Positions 22,822 through 31,461 of a stretch of 64,000 nucleotides of DNA are shown here, piece by piece. Below the pieces are notes generated by a model. The model saw nothing but the letters and a program-made list of their open reading frames with translations, had not been told where the DNA came from and did not search any database. The stretch is from Palsa-1033 sp963735455 (GTDB lineage Bacteria > Chloroflexota > Limnocylindria > Limnocylindrales > CSP1-4): assembly GCA_963735455.1 (NCBI GenBank), contig CAVTKZ010000004.1:496001-560000 (forward strand), read 5' to 3'. The position numbers were made by a program, and so were the translations under genes. Position 1 is the stretch's first letter. Each line of letters starts with the position of its first letter.

Positions 22822-23944
22822 GTGCGCCAGGTCTACCTCGCCGCGACCGGCCAGAACCGGGGCAAGACCACCACCAGCATCGGCCTCCTCGACGGCTTCC
22901 TGCGGCGCGGGCCTCGACACCCGGTTCATGAAGCCGGTTGGCCAGCGCACGATCATCGAGGACGGGCGTGCCCGCCGACGAGGATGCGGTCCTCGTCCGG
23001 AACGTCTTCGGGCTGACCGACCCGATGACCGTGATGAGCCCGGTCCACATCCCGCGCGGGCTTCACCAAGGCGTACATCAACGGCGAGATCGTCGAGGAC
23101 CTCGCCGCCCGGATCCGGGCCGCCCACGTCGCCGGTCACCAGGGCCGGCGAGATCCTGCTGATCGAGGGCACCGGCCATGCCGGGGTCGGGGCGGTGATC
23201 GGGCTGTCGAACGCGACGGTCGCGGCGATGCTCGGCGCCCCGGCGATCATCGTGTCCGAGGGCGGCGTCGGCCGGCCGATCGACGAGATCGTGCTCAACG
23301 CCTCGCACTTCGCCAGCCACGGGGTGCGGGTCGCCGGGGCGATCGTCAACAAGGTCGACCTCGACGCCCAGCCCGGGATCGTCCAGACCCTCGAGCGCGG
23401 GCTGGCCCTCCACGACATCCCGCTGCTCGGCGTCCTGCCCTACCGCCCGATCCTGTCCAACCCGACCCTGGCGATGATCCTCGAGGGCGTCCACGGCGAG
23501 ACCGTCCATCCCGGCCCGGACCTCGATCGGGTGATCGGCGGGGTCGCGATCGGGGCGATGGAGCCGGCCCACATGCTCGAGCGGATCCAGCCCGACACGC
23601 TGGTGATCGTGCCCGGCGACCGCGAGGACGCGATCCTGACCCTGACAACGGCTCACCTGACCGGCGGCCTGGACGAGGGCGGCGAGCCGCGCGGCGCGGC
23701 CCTCGGCCTGGTCCTGACCGGCGGCTATCGCCCCCGGCAGGCCGTCCTCGAGGCGATCCGCCGGGCGAACCTGTTCGCCTCGATCGTGCCCGAGGACACC
23801 TACGTCGTCGCCTCCGAGGTCCACGACCTGCTGGTCAAGACCCATTCGGCCGATGCCGGCAAGATCGAGATGATCAAGGCCCTGGTCTGGGAGCACCTCC
23901 ACATCGACCGCGTCCTCGAAGCCGCCGGCCCCGTCCCAGGCTGA
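22822..23944 (+). CDS. BioD/phosphotransacetylase-N-type P-loop protein, four frameshifts
   Basis: GTG start, P-loop 'TGQNRGKTTTSIGLLDGF'. Then 'TRFMKPVGQRTI', 'ILLIEGTGHAGVGAVIGLSNATVAAML', 'NKVDLDAQPGI' and a C-terminal DRTGG-like domain ('ALGLVLTGGYRP', 'VASEVHDLLVKTHSADAGKIEMI'). This matches the N-terminal regulatory domain of long phosphotransacetylases occurring as a free protein (COG0857 type). The reading frame breaks near 22,910, 22,965, 23,055 and 23,140, each by one extra G. 1,123 nt minus four gives 372 aa, so the gene is probably intact in the organism. Function unknown. Confidence 0.7.
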
Positions 23945-24018
23945 GCGGCTGGCCGCGACGGCGGGCAGAGGGCCGCGGCGCTCGAGCCGACCTCACCCAC
24001 AGGCGACCGGGCCCCAGG

Positions 24019-24864
24019 TCAGGCGCGCATCTCCAGGAGCTCGTTGTCGATCAGGCGGGTCGAGCCGAAGCGGACGGCCAGGGACAGGAGCGTCGAGCGG
24101 TCGGCCTGCTCGAGCTCGGCCAGGGTCAGGGCGTCGGCGACCGAGACGTACTCGGTCAGGGCCTTCGGCTCCGTGGCCAGCATCCGGCGCATCGTCTCGC
24201 GCATGACCTCGGCCGATCGCTCGCCCATCCGCCATTGGGCGGCCGCCTCGAGGAGGGCCCGGTGGAGGACCGGGGCCGCCGCCCGCTCCGATGGCGTCAG
24301 GTGGACGTTGCGCGACGAGAGGGCCAGGCCGTCCGGCTCCCGGACGGTGGGGCAGGCGATCACCTCGGTCGGCAGGGCCAGGTCGTGGGCCATCCGCCTG
24401 ATCACCATCACCTGCTGGGCATCCTTCTGGCCGAAATAGGCGCGCTCGGCGCCGACCAGCCCGAAGAGGATGGCCACGACCGTCGCCACGCCATCGAAGT
24501 GGCCGGGCCGGGCCGCACCCTCGAGCGGCCGGGCAATCGCGCCCACCGAGACGGTCGTGTCGAAGCCCGGGACATAGACCTCCTCAACCGGTGGCGCCCA
24601 CACGATCGTGACGCCCTCGGTGGCACAGATCTGGACGTCACGATCCTCGTTGCGCGGGTACTTCGTGAAGTCCTCGGCCTGCTGGAACTGGCGGGGATTG
24701 ACGAAGATCGAGGCGACGACCGTGGGATTCCCGGCCCGGGCCTGGCGGATCAGCGACCGGTGGCCGGCATGGAGCCAGCCCATCGTGGGCACCAGGCCGA
24801 CCGGCCGGGGTGCGACGGCCAGGGCGGCCCGCAGCTCGGCGCGCGTGCGCAGGATCTGGGTCAA
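24019..24864 (-). CDS. panC: Pantothenate synthetase
   Basis: 281 aa. ATP-dependent condensation of pantoate and beta-alanine. 'LVPTMGWLHAGHRSLIRQAR' (HxGH nucleotide motif), 'SIFVNPRQF', 'YFGQKDAQQVMVI', 'SSRNVHL' are all present. It starts with TTG 6 nt after the panB stop, so translation is coupled. Last gene of the CoA operon. Confidence 0.93.
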   Translation of the reverse strand: MTQILRTRAELRAALAVAPRPVGLVPTMGWLHAGHRSLIRQARAGNPTVVASIFVNPRQFQQAEDFTKYPRNEDRDVQICATEGVTIVWAPPVEEVYVPGFDTTVSVGAIARPLEGAARPGHFDGVATVVAILFGLVGAERAYFGQKDAQQVMVIRRMAHDLALPTEVIACPTVREPDGLALSSRNVHLTPSERAAAPVLHRALLEAAAQWRMGERSAEVMRETMRRMLATEPKALTEYVSVADALTLAELEQADRSTLLSLAVRFGSTRLIDNELLEMRA

Positions 24865-24870
24865 CGCCGG

Positions 24871-25806
24871 CTAGAGGTCGCGATCGAGGGGGATGCCGCC
24901 GGCCGGGATCGAGCGGCTCGGTCGGTCGAGGGGGGAGTGGCCGAGGACCGCGTCGATCACGTCGTCGTCCATCCGGACCGTCTCGGCCGGTCCCGGGAAC
25001 GTGCCCGCCTCGACGTCGGCCCGGTAGGCCCGGGCGGCGCCCAGGATCACCTCGCGCAGGTTGGCGTACGGCCGGGCATGGCGGGGATGCCAGTCCTCGT
25101 AGCCGAGCAGGTCGGTCAGGACCTGGACCTGGCCGCTGCACCCTGGCCCGGCGCCGATCCCGATCGTCGGGATGGTGAGCCGCTCGGTGATCGCCGCCGC
25201 GAGCTGCTCGGGCAGGAGCTCCAGGACGATCGAGAAGGCGCCCGCCTCCTGGACGGCGAGCGCGTCGGACAGCAGCTCGCGGGCCGCCTCACGGGTCTTG
25301 CCCTGGACCCGCAGCTTGCCGATCTGGTTGATCGATTGGGGCGTCAACCCGATATGGCCCATCACCGGGATCCCGGCCCGGGTGATCGCCTCGATCGTCC
25401 GCGCGCTGCGCCGGCCGCCCTCGACCTTGACCGCCTGGACACCGGCCTCGGACAGGAAGCGGCCCGCGTTGTGGACGGCTTCGTCGGGCGTGGCGTACGA
25501 CAGGAAGGGCATGTCGCCGACGACCAGGGCGGCCCGCGCCCCGCGAACGACGGCCGTGGCGTGGTGGAGCATGTCGTCCATCGAGACCGGGATCTCGTTC
25601 TCGTAGCCGAGGACCGCCCGGCCGAGCGAGTCACCGACCAGGATCAGCGGCAGGCCGGCCTCGTCGAGCAGGCGGGCGGTCGGGAAGTCGTAGGCAGTGA
25701 TCATCGCGATCCGGGTGCCGTCGGCCCGGAGGCGGGCGATGTCGCTCACGGTGAGGCGCCGGACGGGGGCGGCGGGCTTGGGATCGGGGTTGGTGCTGGC
25801 ACTCAC
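24871..25806 (-). CDS. panB: Ketopantoate hydroxymethyltransferase
   Basis: 311 aa. Uses 5,10-methylene-THF to make ketopantoate. Motifs: 'ITAYDFPTARLLDEAG', 'ILVGDSLGRAVLGYENEIPVSMDDML', 'VKVEGG', 'PVMGHIGLTPQS', 'IGIGAGPGCSGQVQVLTDLLG'. The GTG start overlaps the coaBC stop (GTGA). Confidence 0.95.
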   Translation of the reverse strand: MSASTNPDPKPAAPVRRLTVSDIARLRADGTRIAMITAYDFPTARLLDEAGLPLILVGDSLGRAVLGYENEIPVSMDDMLHHATAVVRGARAALVVGDMPFLSYATPDEAVHNAGRFLSEAGVQAVKVEGGRRSARTIEAITRAGIPVMGHIGLTPQSINQIGKLRVQGKTREAARELLSDALAVQEAGAFSIVLELLPEQLAAAITERLTIPTIGIGAGPGCSGQVQVLTDLLGYEDWHPRHARPYANLREVILGAARAYRADVEAGTFPGPAETVRMDDDVIDAVLGHSPLDRPSRSIPAGGIPLDRDL

Positions 25807-27167
25807 GATGCTGACTCCTGGGGGACGTCGCTGCGTCCAGTCTGCGCGGCGGCGTCGCGGGCGTCCAGCCGGGCGGCCAGCCGGTCGAGGAGCCGGTCGG
25901 CCACCTCGCGCTTGGTGAGCAGCGGCCAGGCCTCGGCCGGGGCATCGGCGGCCAGCAGGGTGACCCGATTGGTATCCGTCCCGAAGCCCGATCCGGGCTC
26001 GGCCACGTCATTGGCGACGAGCAGGTCGACCCCCTTTCGGTTCAGCTTGTCGACGGCCCGCTCGAGCGAGCCGGTCTCGGCCGCGAAACCGACCAGGATT
26101 GGGACGGGCCGCAGGCGGCGGGCGGCCTGCACGGCCCCGGCCAGCAGGTCGGGGGTCGGCTCGAGCTCCAAGTTCAGGGCTCCGCCGCGGGGCAGCTTGG
26201 AGGTTGCCGGCCGGCGCGGCCGGAAGTCGGCGACGGCGGCGGCCATGATCAGGGCGTCGAACCCTGCCCGCCCCTCGGCCCCGGCAGCCAGGATCGAGCC
26301 CAGCGCCGCTTCCAGCTCGGCCGTGCTCTCGACCCGGATCAGCTCGGCGGCCGGCGGCAGTCCGACGTCGACGCTGCCCGCGATCAGGGTCACCCGGGCC
26401 CCGCGATCGAGGGCCGCCTCGCTCAGCGCCAGGCCCATCTTGCCGCTCGAGCGATTGCCGATGAAGCGGACCGGGTCGATCGCCTCGCGGGTCCCGCCGG
26501 CGGTGACGACGATGTGCCGCCCGTCGAGATCGGCCTCGTGGACGACCCGGCTGAGGCGTGGTGGCCGGAGCGCCGGGTCGGCGGCTCGAATGGGGCGATC
26601 GCCGAGGACCTCGACGGCGGCATCCACGATCCGGCCGAGGTCGGCCAGCCGGCCGACGCCGGTCTGGCCCGACGCGAGCGCGCCGCTCTCGGGCTCGACG
26701 ATCCGGTAGCCGAAGTCGTCGCGCAGCCGGGCGACGTTCGCGCGGGTCGCCGGGTGGGCGTACATCTCGCCGTCCATCGCCGGCGCCACGACGACCGGAG
26801 CCGCGCTGGCCAGGCAGGTGGCGGTCACGACATCGGCCGCCAGGCCGTTGGCCATCGCCCCCAGCCAGTTGGCGGTGGCCGGCGCGACGACGATCACGTC
26901 GGCCGCGTCCGCGACCACGATATGGCCGATCCGGCCGTCGGCCTGGAGGGCCAGCAGGTCGCTCTCCACCGCCCGCCCGCTGAGCGCCTCCAGGGCGAGC
27001 GGCGCGACGAACCGGGCGGCCGACGGCGTCAGGAGGACCTGGACCTCGGCCCCTTCGGCCTGCAGGGCCCGGAGCAGCTCGACCGACTTGTAGGCCGCGA
27101 TCGAACCGGTGATCCCCAGGCCCACGAACCGGCCGGCCAGGCGGCCCACCAGCCGCCCCGTGCTCAT
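25803..27167 (-). CDS. coaBC: Bifunctional phosphopantothenoylcysteine decarboxylase/synthetase
   Basis: 454 aa. The N-terminal CoaC flavoprotein half shows 'GITGSIAAYKSVELLRAL', 'APATANWLGAMANGLA' and 'PAMDGEMYAHPAT'. The CoaB half shows 'VTAGGTREAIDPVRFIGNRSSGKMG', 'AAAVADFRP', 'FAAETGSLE' and 'KGVDLLVANDV'. It makes 4'-phosphopantetheine from phosphopantothenate and Cys. ATG overlaps the coaX stop (ATGA). Confidence 0.95.
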   Translation of the reverse strand: MSTGRLVGRLAGRFVGLGITGSIAAYKSVELLRALQAEGAEVQVLLTPSAARFVAPLALEALSGRAVESDLLALQADGRIGHIVVADAADVIVVAPATANWLGAMANGLAADVVTATCLASAAPVVVAPAMDGEMYAHPATRANVARLRDDFGYRIVEPESGALASGQTGVGRLADLGRIVDAAVEVLGDRPIRAADPALRPPRLSRVVHEADLDGRHIVVTAGGTREAIDPVRFIGNRSSGKMGLALSEAALDRGARVTLIAGSVDVGLPPAAELIRVESTAELEAALGSILAAGAEGRAGFDALIMAAAVADFRPRRPATSKLPRGGALNLELEPTPDLLAGAVQAARRLRPVPILVGFAAETGSLERAVDKLNRKGVDLLVANDVAEPGSGFGTDTNRVTLLAADAPAEAWPLLTKREVADRLLDRLAARLDARDAAAQTGRSDVPQESAS

Positions 27168-27976
27168 CCGAGGCCCGCCTCGATCGGCTCGCCGCCGGTC
27201 ACCTCGGCATGCAGGATCGAGAGGCCCTTGAGGGTCAGGTCGGGATCGACCATCCCGATGCCCTCGATGCCGGCCGCCCACGGGGCGCGGCTCAGGCCGC
27301 CGGTCAGGATCGTCTTGACCCCGGCCGACTCGATCCCGCTGGTGTCGGCCAGCTCGCGCCGGACACGGGCCAGGAGGCCGCTGACCAGCGCCTGGTAGCC
27401 CAGGATCGCGCCGGACTGCAGCGCGCCGACGGTGTCCCGGGCGATCGCCCGATCGGGCTGGCGCAGCTCGATCCGGGGCAGCTTGGCGGTCCGGGCGGCG
27501 AGCGCCTCGAGGCCGACCTCCAGCCCGGGTGCGATCGCTCCACCGAGGAACGCCCCGTCGACCGCGATCGCGTCAAAGGTCGAGGCCGTGCCCAGGTCCA
27601 CGACGACGGCCGGGGTGCCGTACAGGCGGGCCGCGCCAAGGGCGTTGACCAGGCGATCCGCGCCGACCTCGTCGGGCCGCTCGACCCGGACCGGCAGGGG
27701 CACGTGGCCGGCGCTGGCCAGGACCAGGCCCACGTCCCGGCGAGCCGCGACCGACTCGAGGGCCGCGGTGAGGCCGGGCACCACCGAGGCGCAGGCGATC
27801 GCGGCGATGCCCCGCAGGTCGAGGGTGTCCAGGCCGAGCAGGCCCTCGATCAGCAGCTCGAGCTCGTCCGGGGTGGCGGCCCGGTCGGTGGCCGCCCGGC
27901 GGCTGGCCACGAGCAGCCCGTTCTGGAACAGGCCGGTCGTGATGTTCGAGTTGCCGATGTCGATGGCCAGCAGCAT
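27164..27976 (-). CDS. coaX: Type III pantothenate kinase
   Basis: 270 aa. 'LLAIDIGNSNITTGLF' (phosphate loop of the ASKHA fold), 'ADRLVNALGAARLYG', 'VVVDLGTASTFDAI' and 'FLGGAIAPGLEVGLEAL' define CoaX. First gene of the coaX-coaBC-panB-panC operon, which therefore covers pantoate to phosphopantetheine apart from PanE/PanD steps. An upstream in-frame start (28042) is rejected because TATCAT stands 6 nt before ATG 27976. Confidence 0.93.
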   Translation of the reverse strand: MLLAIDIGNSNITTGLFQNGLLVASRRAATDRAATPDELELLIEGLLGLDTLDLRGIAAIACASVVPGLTAALESVAARRDVGLVLASAGHVPLPVRVERPDEVGADRLVNALGAARLYGTPAVVVDLGTASTFDAIAVDGAFLGGAIAPGLEVGLEALAARTAKLPRIELRQPDRAIARDTVGALQSGAILGYQALVSGLLARVRRELADTSGIESAGVKTILTGGLSRAPWAAGIEGIGMVDPDLTLKGLSILHAEVTGGEPIEAGLG

Positions 27977-27982
27977 CGCTCG

Positions 27983-27988
27983 ATGATA
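27983..27988 (-). promoter_or_regulatory. -10 box TATCAT, leaderless coaX operon
   Basis: TATCAT on the - strand with 6 nt to ATG 27976, the closest spacing in the window. Confidence 0.55.
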
Positions 27989-28077
27989 CGCGGCACGGAT
28001 GGCCCACCGGCCCGTAGCGGCAGGAGTACGATTCGAGGCCACCGATCCCGTCCAGCCGGTCCGCGCAGGAGATCGCC

Positions 28078-28506
28078 GTGTCGCCCGTGCCGCCCGCGAA
28101 GTTCTTCGTCAACCGGGGCATCGTGTCGACCCGGACGGACCTCTCCAACCTCCTCCGGCCACTGCTCAAGCAGACCGTCACCTACCGCTTCCTGCGCGGT
28201 CGCGAGCTGGTCGCCCACGGCACTGGCTGGGTCGAGCGAATCGTGATGGACCAGCCCGAGGTGTCGACCTACTTCACGCCCCTGGCGATCTGCCTGAACA
28301 TCGATTCGTTCGAGCACCTCGAGTTCGAGACGCGGCCCGACCAGCTCATCGTGTACACCCTGGTCCAGGGCGACGAGCGGGTGATCATCGAGTTCGCGCC
28401 GATCGACCCGTCGGCCGAGTCGCCCTTCGCGCCCCGCCAGCTCGAGTTCGACACGAGCGGCTTCGTCCAGATGGAGCTCCTCGGCCTGGAGCGCGACGAG
28501 GCCTGA
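28078..28506 (+). CDS. Uncharacterised 142-aa protein
   Basis: No family recognised. Soluble, beta-rich by composition, with 'RELVAHGTGWVERIVMDQPEVSTYFTPLAICLN' and many acidic residues at the end. GTG 28078 has AGGAG 7 nt upstream, and a TACGAT -10-like box stands at 28027-28032. It sits alone between the coaX promoter and the M16 protease. Confidence 0.65.
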   Translation: MSPVPPAKFFVNRGIVSTRTDLSNLLRPLLKQTVTYRFLRGRELVAHGTGWVERIVMDQPEVSTYFTPLAICLNIDSFEHLEFETRPDQLIVYTLVQGDERVIIEFAPIDPSAESPFAPRQLEFDTSGFVQMELLGLERDEA

Positions 28507-28542
28507 CGCCGGCCACTGACCGGGGGAGCGGCCGCGATCAAG

Positions 28543-28558
28543 TACGATCCCCGGGATG
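28543..28558 (+). promoter_or_regulatory. -10 box TACGAT, leaderless M16 protease start
   Basis: TACGAT 28543-28548, 7 nt, ATG 28556. Confidence 0.5.
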
Positions 28559-29824
28559 TTCGAATGCACCGCGCTGCCCGACGGGCCGCGCGTGATCAGC
28601 GCCCGGGTCCCCGGGTCGCGCTCCGTCTCGATCGCCGCGTATGTCCTGGCCGGATCGCGCCATGAGGGCCCCGGCCAGGCCGGTGTCGCCCATTTCATGG
28701 AGCACATCACCTTCAAGGGCACTGCCGCCTACCCCACGACCCGGGTGATATCGGAGGCGATCGAGGGCGTGGGCGGCTCGTTCAATGCCGCCACCGAGCG
28801 CGAATCGACGGTCTACTGGGTCCGCGTGCCGGCCCGCCAGGCGGCCCGCGGCGTGGATGTCCTGGGCGAGCTGATCGTGCGGCCCAAGCTGCAGGACGCC
28901 GAGATCGACCACGAGCGGACGGTGATCATCGAGGAGATCCGCTCGTACCTCGACGACCCCTCCGAATACGCCCAGATCCTGCTCCAGCAGGCCCTCTTCG
29001 GGGCGGGCGCGATGGGCCGCGAGATCTGCGGCGACGAGGCGGATATCCGGACCCTGCCAGAGCAGACGATCCGTGACTTCTGGGCGGCCACCTACCGCCC
29101 CACGAACATCGTGGTGGCCGTCGCCGGCGACCTCGACCATGCCGCCGCGCTGGACCTCGTCGGGTCGAGCTTCGGCCGGGGGGACGGTGCCCGGACCGCG
29201 TACGCCGCGGCGCCGATCCTGCCTGCCGGCGAGCGCTACCTGCTCGGTCATCGCGACGCCTCGCAGGCCCAGCTGGCGATCGCCGTGCCGGCCTATCGCC
29301 GCGACCATCCCGACGCCTGGCCGCTGGCCGTCCTGAACGGGGTCCTGGGCGACGGCATGAGCAGCCGCCTCTTCCTGTCGGTCCGCGAGGAGCGCGGCCT
29401 GGCCTATGACGTCGGCTCGGGCGTCACCGAATACGCCGATGCGGGCTCCCTGGCGATCTACGCCGGGGTGGATCCCAAGGGCCTCGAGGCCGCCCTCCAG
29501 GCGATCCTGGTCGAGCTCGAGCGCCTGCGCGACGAAGCCGTGCCGCCCGACGAGCTCGCCCGGGCCAAGGCGTTCCTGTCCGGCGGCCTCGAGCTGCGGA
29601 TGGACGACTCCCGCCACGTCGCCTCGTGGCTGGGCGGCCAGGAGGCGCTCCACGACCGGGTGCTGACCCTCGAGGAGGCGCTCGCCGCGATCGATGCCGT
29701 CGAGGCCGGCGACGTCCAGCGGGTGGCCGGCGAGCTGTTCCGGGACGACCGGCTGCGAATGGCGGTGGTCGCCCCGGCGGGCCATGGTGCCAAGCTCGAT
29801 CGGGCGCTCCGCCTTGGTGCCTGA
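28556..29824 (+). CDS. M16 family zinc protease (processing-peptidase type)
   Basis: 422 aa, single active half. The inverted zinc motif H-x-x-E-H is 'HFMEH' near residue 45, with the distal Glu in 'TVIIEEIRSYLDDPSEYA'. The C-terminal half holds 'DGMSSRLFLSVREERGLAYDVGSG', the substrate-binding motif. Cytoplasmic, no signal peptide. Family members clear peptides or trim precursors; the substrate here is unknown. Confidence 0.9.
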   Translation: MFECTALPDGPRVISARVPGSRSVSIAAYVLAGSRHEGPGQAGVAHFMEHITFKGTAAYPTTRVISEAIEGVGGSFNAATERESTVYWVRVPARQAARGVDVLGELIVRPKLQDAEIDHERTVIIEEIRSYLDDPSEYAQILLQQALFGAGAMGREICGDEADIRTLPEQTIRDFWAATYRPTNIVVAVAGDLDHAAALDLVGSSFGRGDGARTAYAAAPILPAGERYLLGHRDASQAQLAIAVPAYRRDHPDAWPLAVLNGVLGDGMSSRLFLSVREERGLAYDVGSGVTEYADAGSLAIYAGVDPKGLEAALQAILVELERLRDEAVPPDELARAKAFLSGGLELRMDDSRHVASWLGGQEALHDRVLTLEEALAAIDAVEAGDVQRVAGELFRDDRLRMAVVAPAGHGAKLDRALRLGA

Positions 29825-29830
29825 GCACTG

Positions 29831-30916
29831 ATGGCCGACGAGACGCCAGCGCTCGAGCCAGCGCCCGCAGGCGACGACGCCGCCCAGGCGGACCTTCTCG
29901 ACGATCCGCAGCCGGACGAGCTCCAGTCAGACGACCCTCAAGCCGACGACCTTCAAGCCGACGACCTTCAAGCCGACGACCTTCAAGCCGAAGACCTTCA
30001 GCCCGACCAGGCGCAACCTGGCCAGGGTCAGCCGGCGCCGGCGCCCCTGCCCGCGGCCGCCGACCGGCCGGTGGAGCTGCGCCTGGCGGCGATCCACCTC
30101 CGGACGGGCCTCCTGGCCCTCGCCCGGGCCGAGCTCGAGACGAGCGCCGGGCGGGGCGAGCTGGACGATGCGGCCCTGCTCGACCTGGCCGAGGTCCGCT
30201 GGCGGACTGACGACATCACCGGCGCCGGCGAAGCGGCCGCGGCGTACTTCGCGACCGGCCGGGAGGACACCCTGGCCCTGGTGATCGCGACCGAGGCAAC
30301 TGCCTCGCTGGGCCGCTCGACCGAGGCTCGCCGCCTGGCAAGCCGGGCCCTGGCCCGAGGCGACGTCGCGCTCGACTCGATCTTCCTGGGGATCCGCCCG
30401 AGCTCCTACTGGCCGACCCTCGGCCCGACCGCCGGCGAGCCGGCGGGGACCCTGTTCGGCGGTCCGCCGCCGGGCTCCACGGCGGGCACCGCGGGGATCA
30501 CCGGGGCGGCGGTCCTCCACCGGCTGCCGGCCGGCCCGGAGCTCCCGGCCCGGAGCGAGGATCGACGCAGCGCGCCCACCCTCTGGTCGGATGCCGAGAC
30601 GCTGCCGGCCATCGCCGGGCGGGCAGCGGCCGGAGCGGTGGGCCGCCTGCCGGAGCCCGCCGACGAGCTGGATGCCGCGCGGGACGACCTGCGCCTCGGT
30701 CGGACGGCCGCGGCCGCGATCCGCCTGGCCGTGGTCCTGCGCCTGGCGCCGGCCCTGGCCCCGGCCGTCCTCGACGCCCTGGCCGGTCTGCACGGGCCGT
30801 CGATCGAGCTGGTCCGGGGCGACGCCCTCCGGCTGGTCGGCCATGAACGCAACGCCCGGCAGGCCTACGCGGCCGCGGCCGCCCAGCTCGACGAGGACCA
30901 GCCGCTCGCCGACTAG
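29831..30916 (+). CDS. Uncharacterised TPR-like protein with pentapeptide-repeat head
   Basis: 361 aa, 6 nt downstream of the M16 gene and probably coupled to it. Residues about 20-62 are acidic five-residue units of the form (P/A)DDLQ. The rest is Ala/Leu-rich helical sequence with two blocks ('LAAIHLRTGLLALARAELE', 'ARDDLRLGRTAAAAIRLAVVLRLAPA') resembling degenerate TPR repeats, joined by a Pro/Gly-rich linker. No catalytic motif is visible. Confidence 0.6.
   Translation: MADETPALEPAPAGDDAAQADLLDDPQPDELQSDDPQADDLQADDLQADDLQAEDLQPDQAQPGQGQPAPAPLPAAADRPVELRLAAIHLRTGLLALARAELETSAGRGELDDAALLDLAEVRWRTDDITGAGEAAAAYFATGREDTLALVIATEATASLGRSTEARRLASRALARGDVALDSIFLGIRPSSYWPTLGPTAGEPAGTLFGGPPPGSTAGTAGITGAAVLHRLPAGPELPARSEDRRSAPTLWSDAETLPAIAGRAAAGAVGRLPEPADELDAARDDLRLGRTAAAAIRLAVVLRLAPALAPAVLDALAGLHGPSIELVRGDALRLVGHERNARQAYAAAAAQLDEDQPLAD
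29928..30002 (+). repeat. 15-bp tandem repeat coding for ADDLQ units
   Basis: Five 15-bp units; 29943-29957, 29958-29972 and 29973-29987 are identical, and the flanking units differ by one to three bases. The amino-acid repeat extends degenerately on both sides. Recent slippage expansion is likely. Confidence 0.85.
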
Positions 30917-30939
30917 CCCTGCGGTTGGCGCCGGCTGCG

Positions 30940-30945
30940 GTATTG
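30940..30945 (+). promoter_or_regulatory. -10 box TATTGT of ndk
   Basis: TATTGT about 48 nt before GTG 30994. AAGGTGA upstream of the start is the ribosome site. Confidence 0.4.
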
Positions 30946-30993
30946 TTCGGCGGCTCGCAGCAGTCCAAGCCAGCCACCAAGGTGATCTCCTCC

Positions 30994-31455
30994 GTGACCG
31001 AACGAACCCTCGTCCTGATCAAGCCCGACGGTGTCCAGCGCCTGCTGGTCGGCCGGATCCTGGCTCGCTACGAAGAGCGCGGCCTGAAGCTCATCGGCCT
31101 CAAGCTGGTCAGGGTCGACCGCCAGCTGGCCGAGCGGCACTACGCCGTCCATCGCGAGAAGCCGTTCTTCACTGGACTGGTCGAGTTCATCACCTCCGGC
31201 CCGCTTGTCGCCCTGGCCCTCGAGGGCCCCAATGCGATCGCGGTGATTCGGGCGACGAACGGCGCGACCCGGCCCTGGGAAGCGGCGCCGGGCACCGTCC
31301 GCGGCGACTTTGCCCTGGAGGTGGCCCAGAACATCGTCCATGCCTCGGACGGGCCCGAGACCGCGGCGACCGAGCTCGAGCTGTGGTTCAGGCCGGAGGA
31401 GCTCCTGACGTACGAGCGCGAGATCGACCGCTGGGTGGACGCCCCGGCCGACTGA
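30994..31455 (+). CDS. ndk: Nucleoside diphosphate kinase
   Basis: 153 aa. 'TERTLVLIKPDGVQRLLVGRIL' and 'NGATRPWEAAPGTVRGDFAL' bind the nucleotide, and the phosphorylated His lies in 'NIVHASDGPETA'. Start set at GTG 30994 because the family begins right before 'TLVLIKPDG'. Convergent with the NuoN-like gene (6 nt between stops). Confidence 0.95.
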   Translation: MTERTLVLIKPDGVQRLLVGRILARYEERGLKLIGLKLVRVDRQLAERHYAVHREKPFFTGLVEFITSGPLVALALEGPNAIAVIRATNGATRPWEAAPGTVRGDFALEVAQNIVHASDGPETAATELELWFRPEELLTYEREIDRWVDAPAD

Positions 31456-31461
31456 CCGGAG

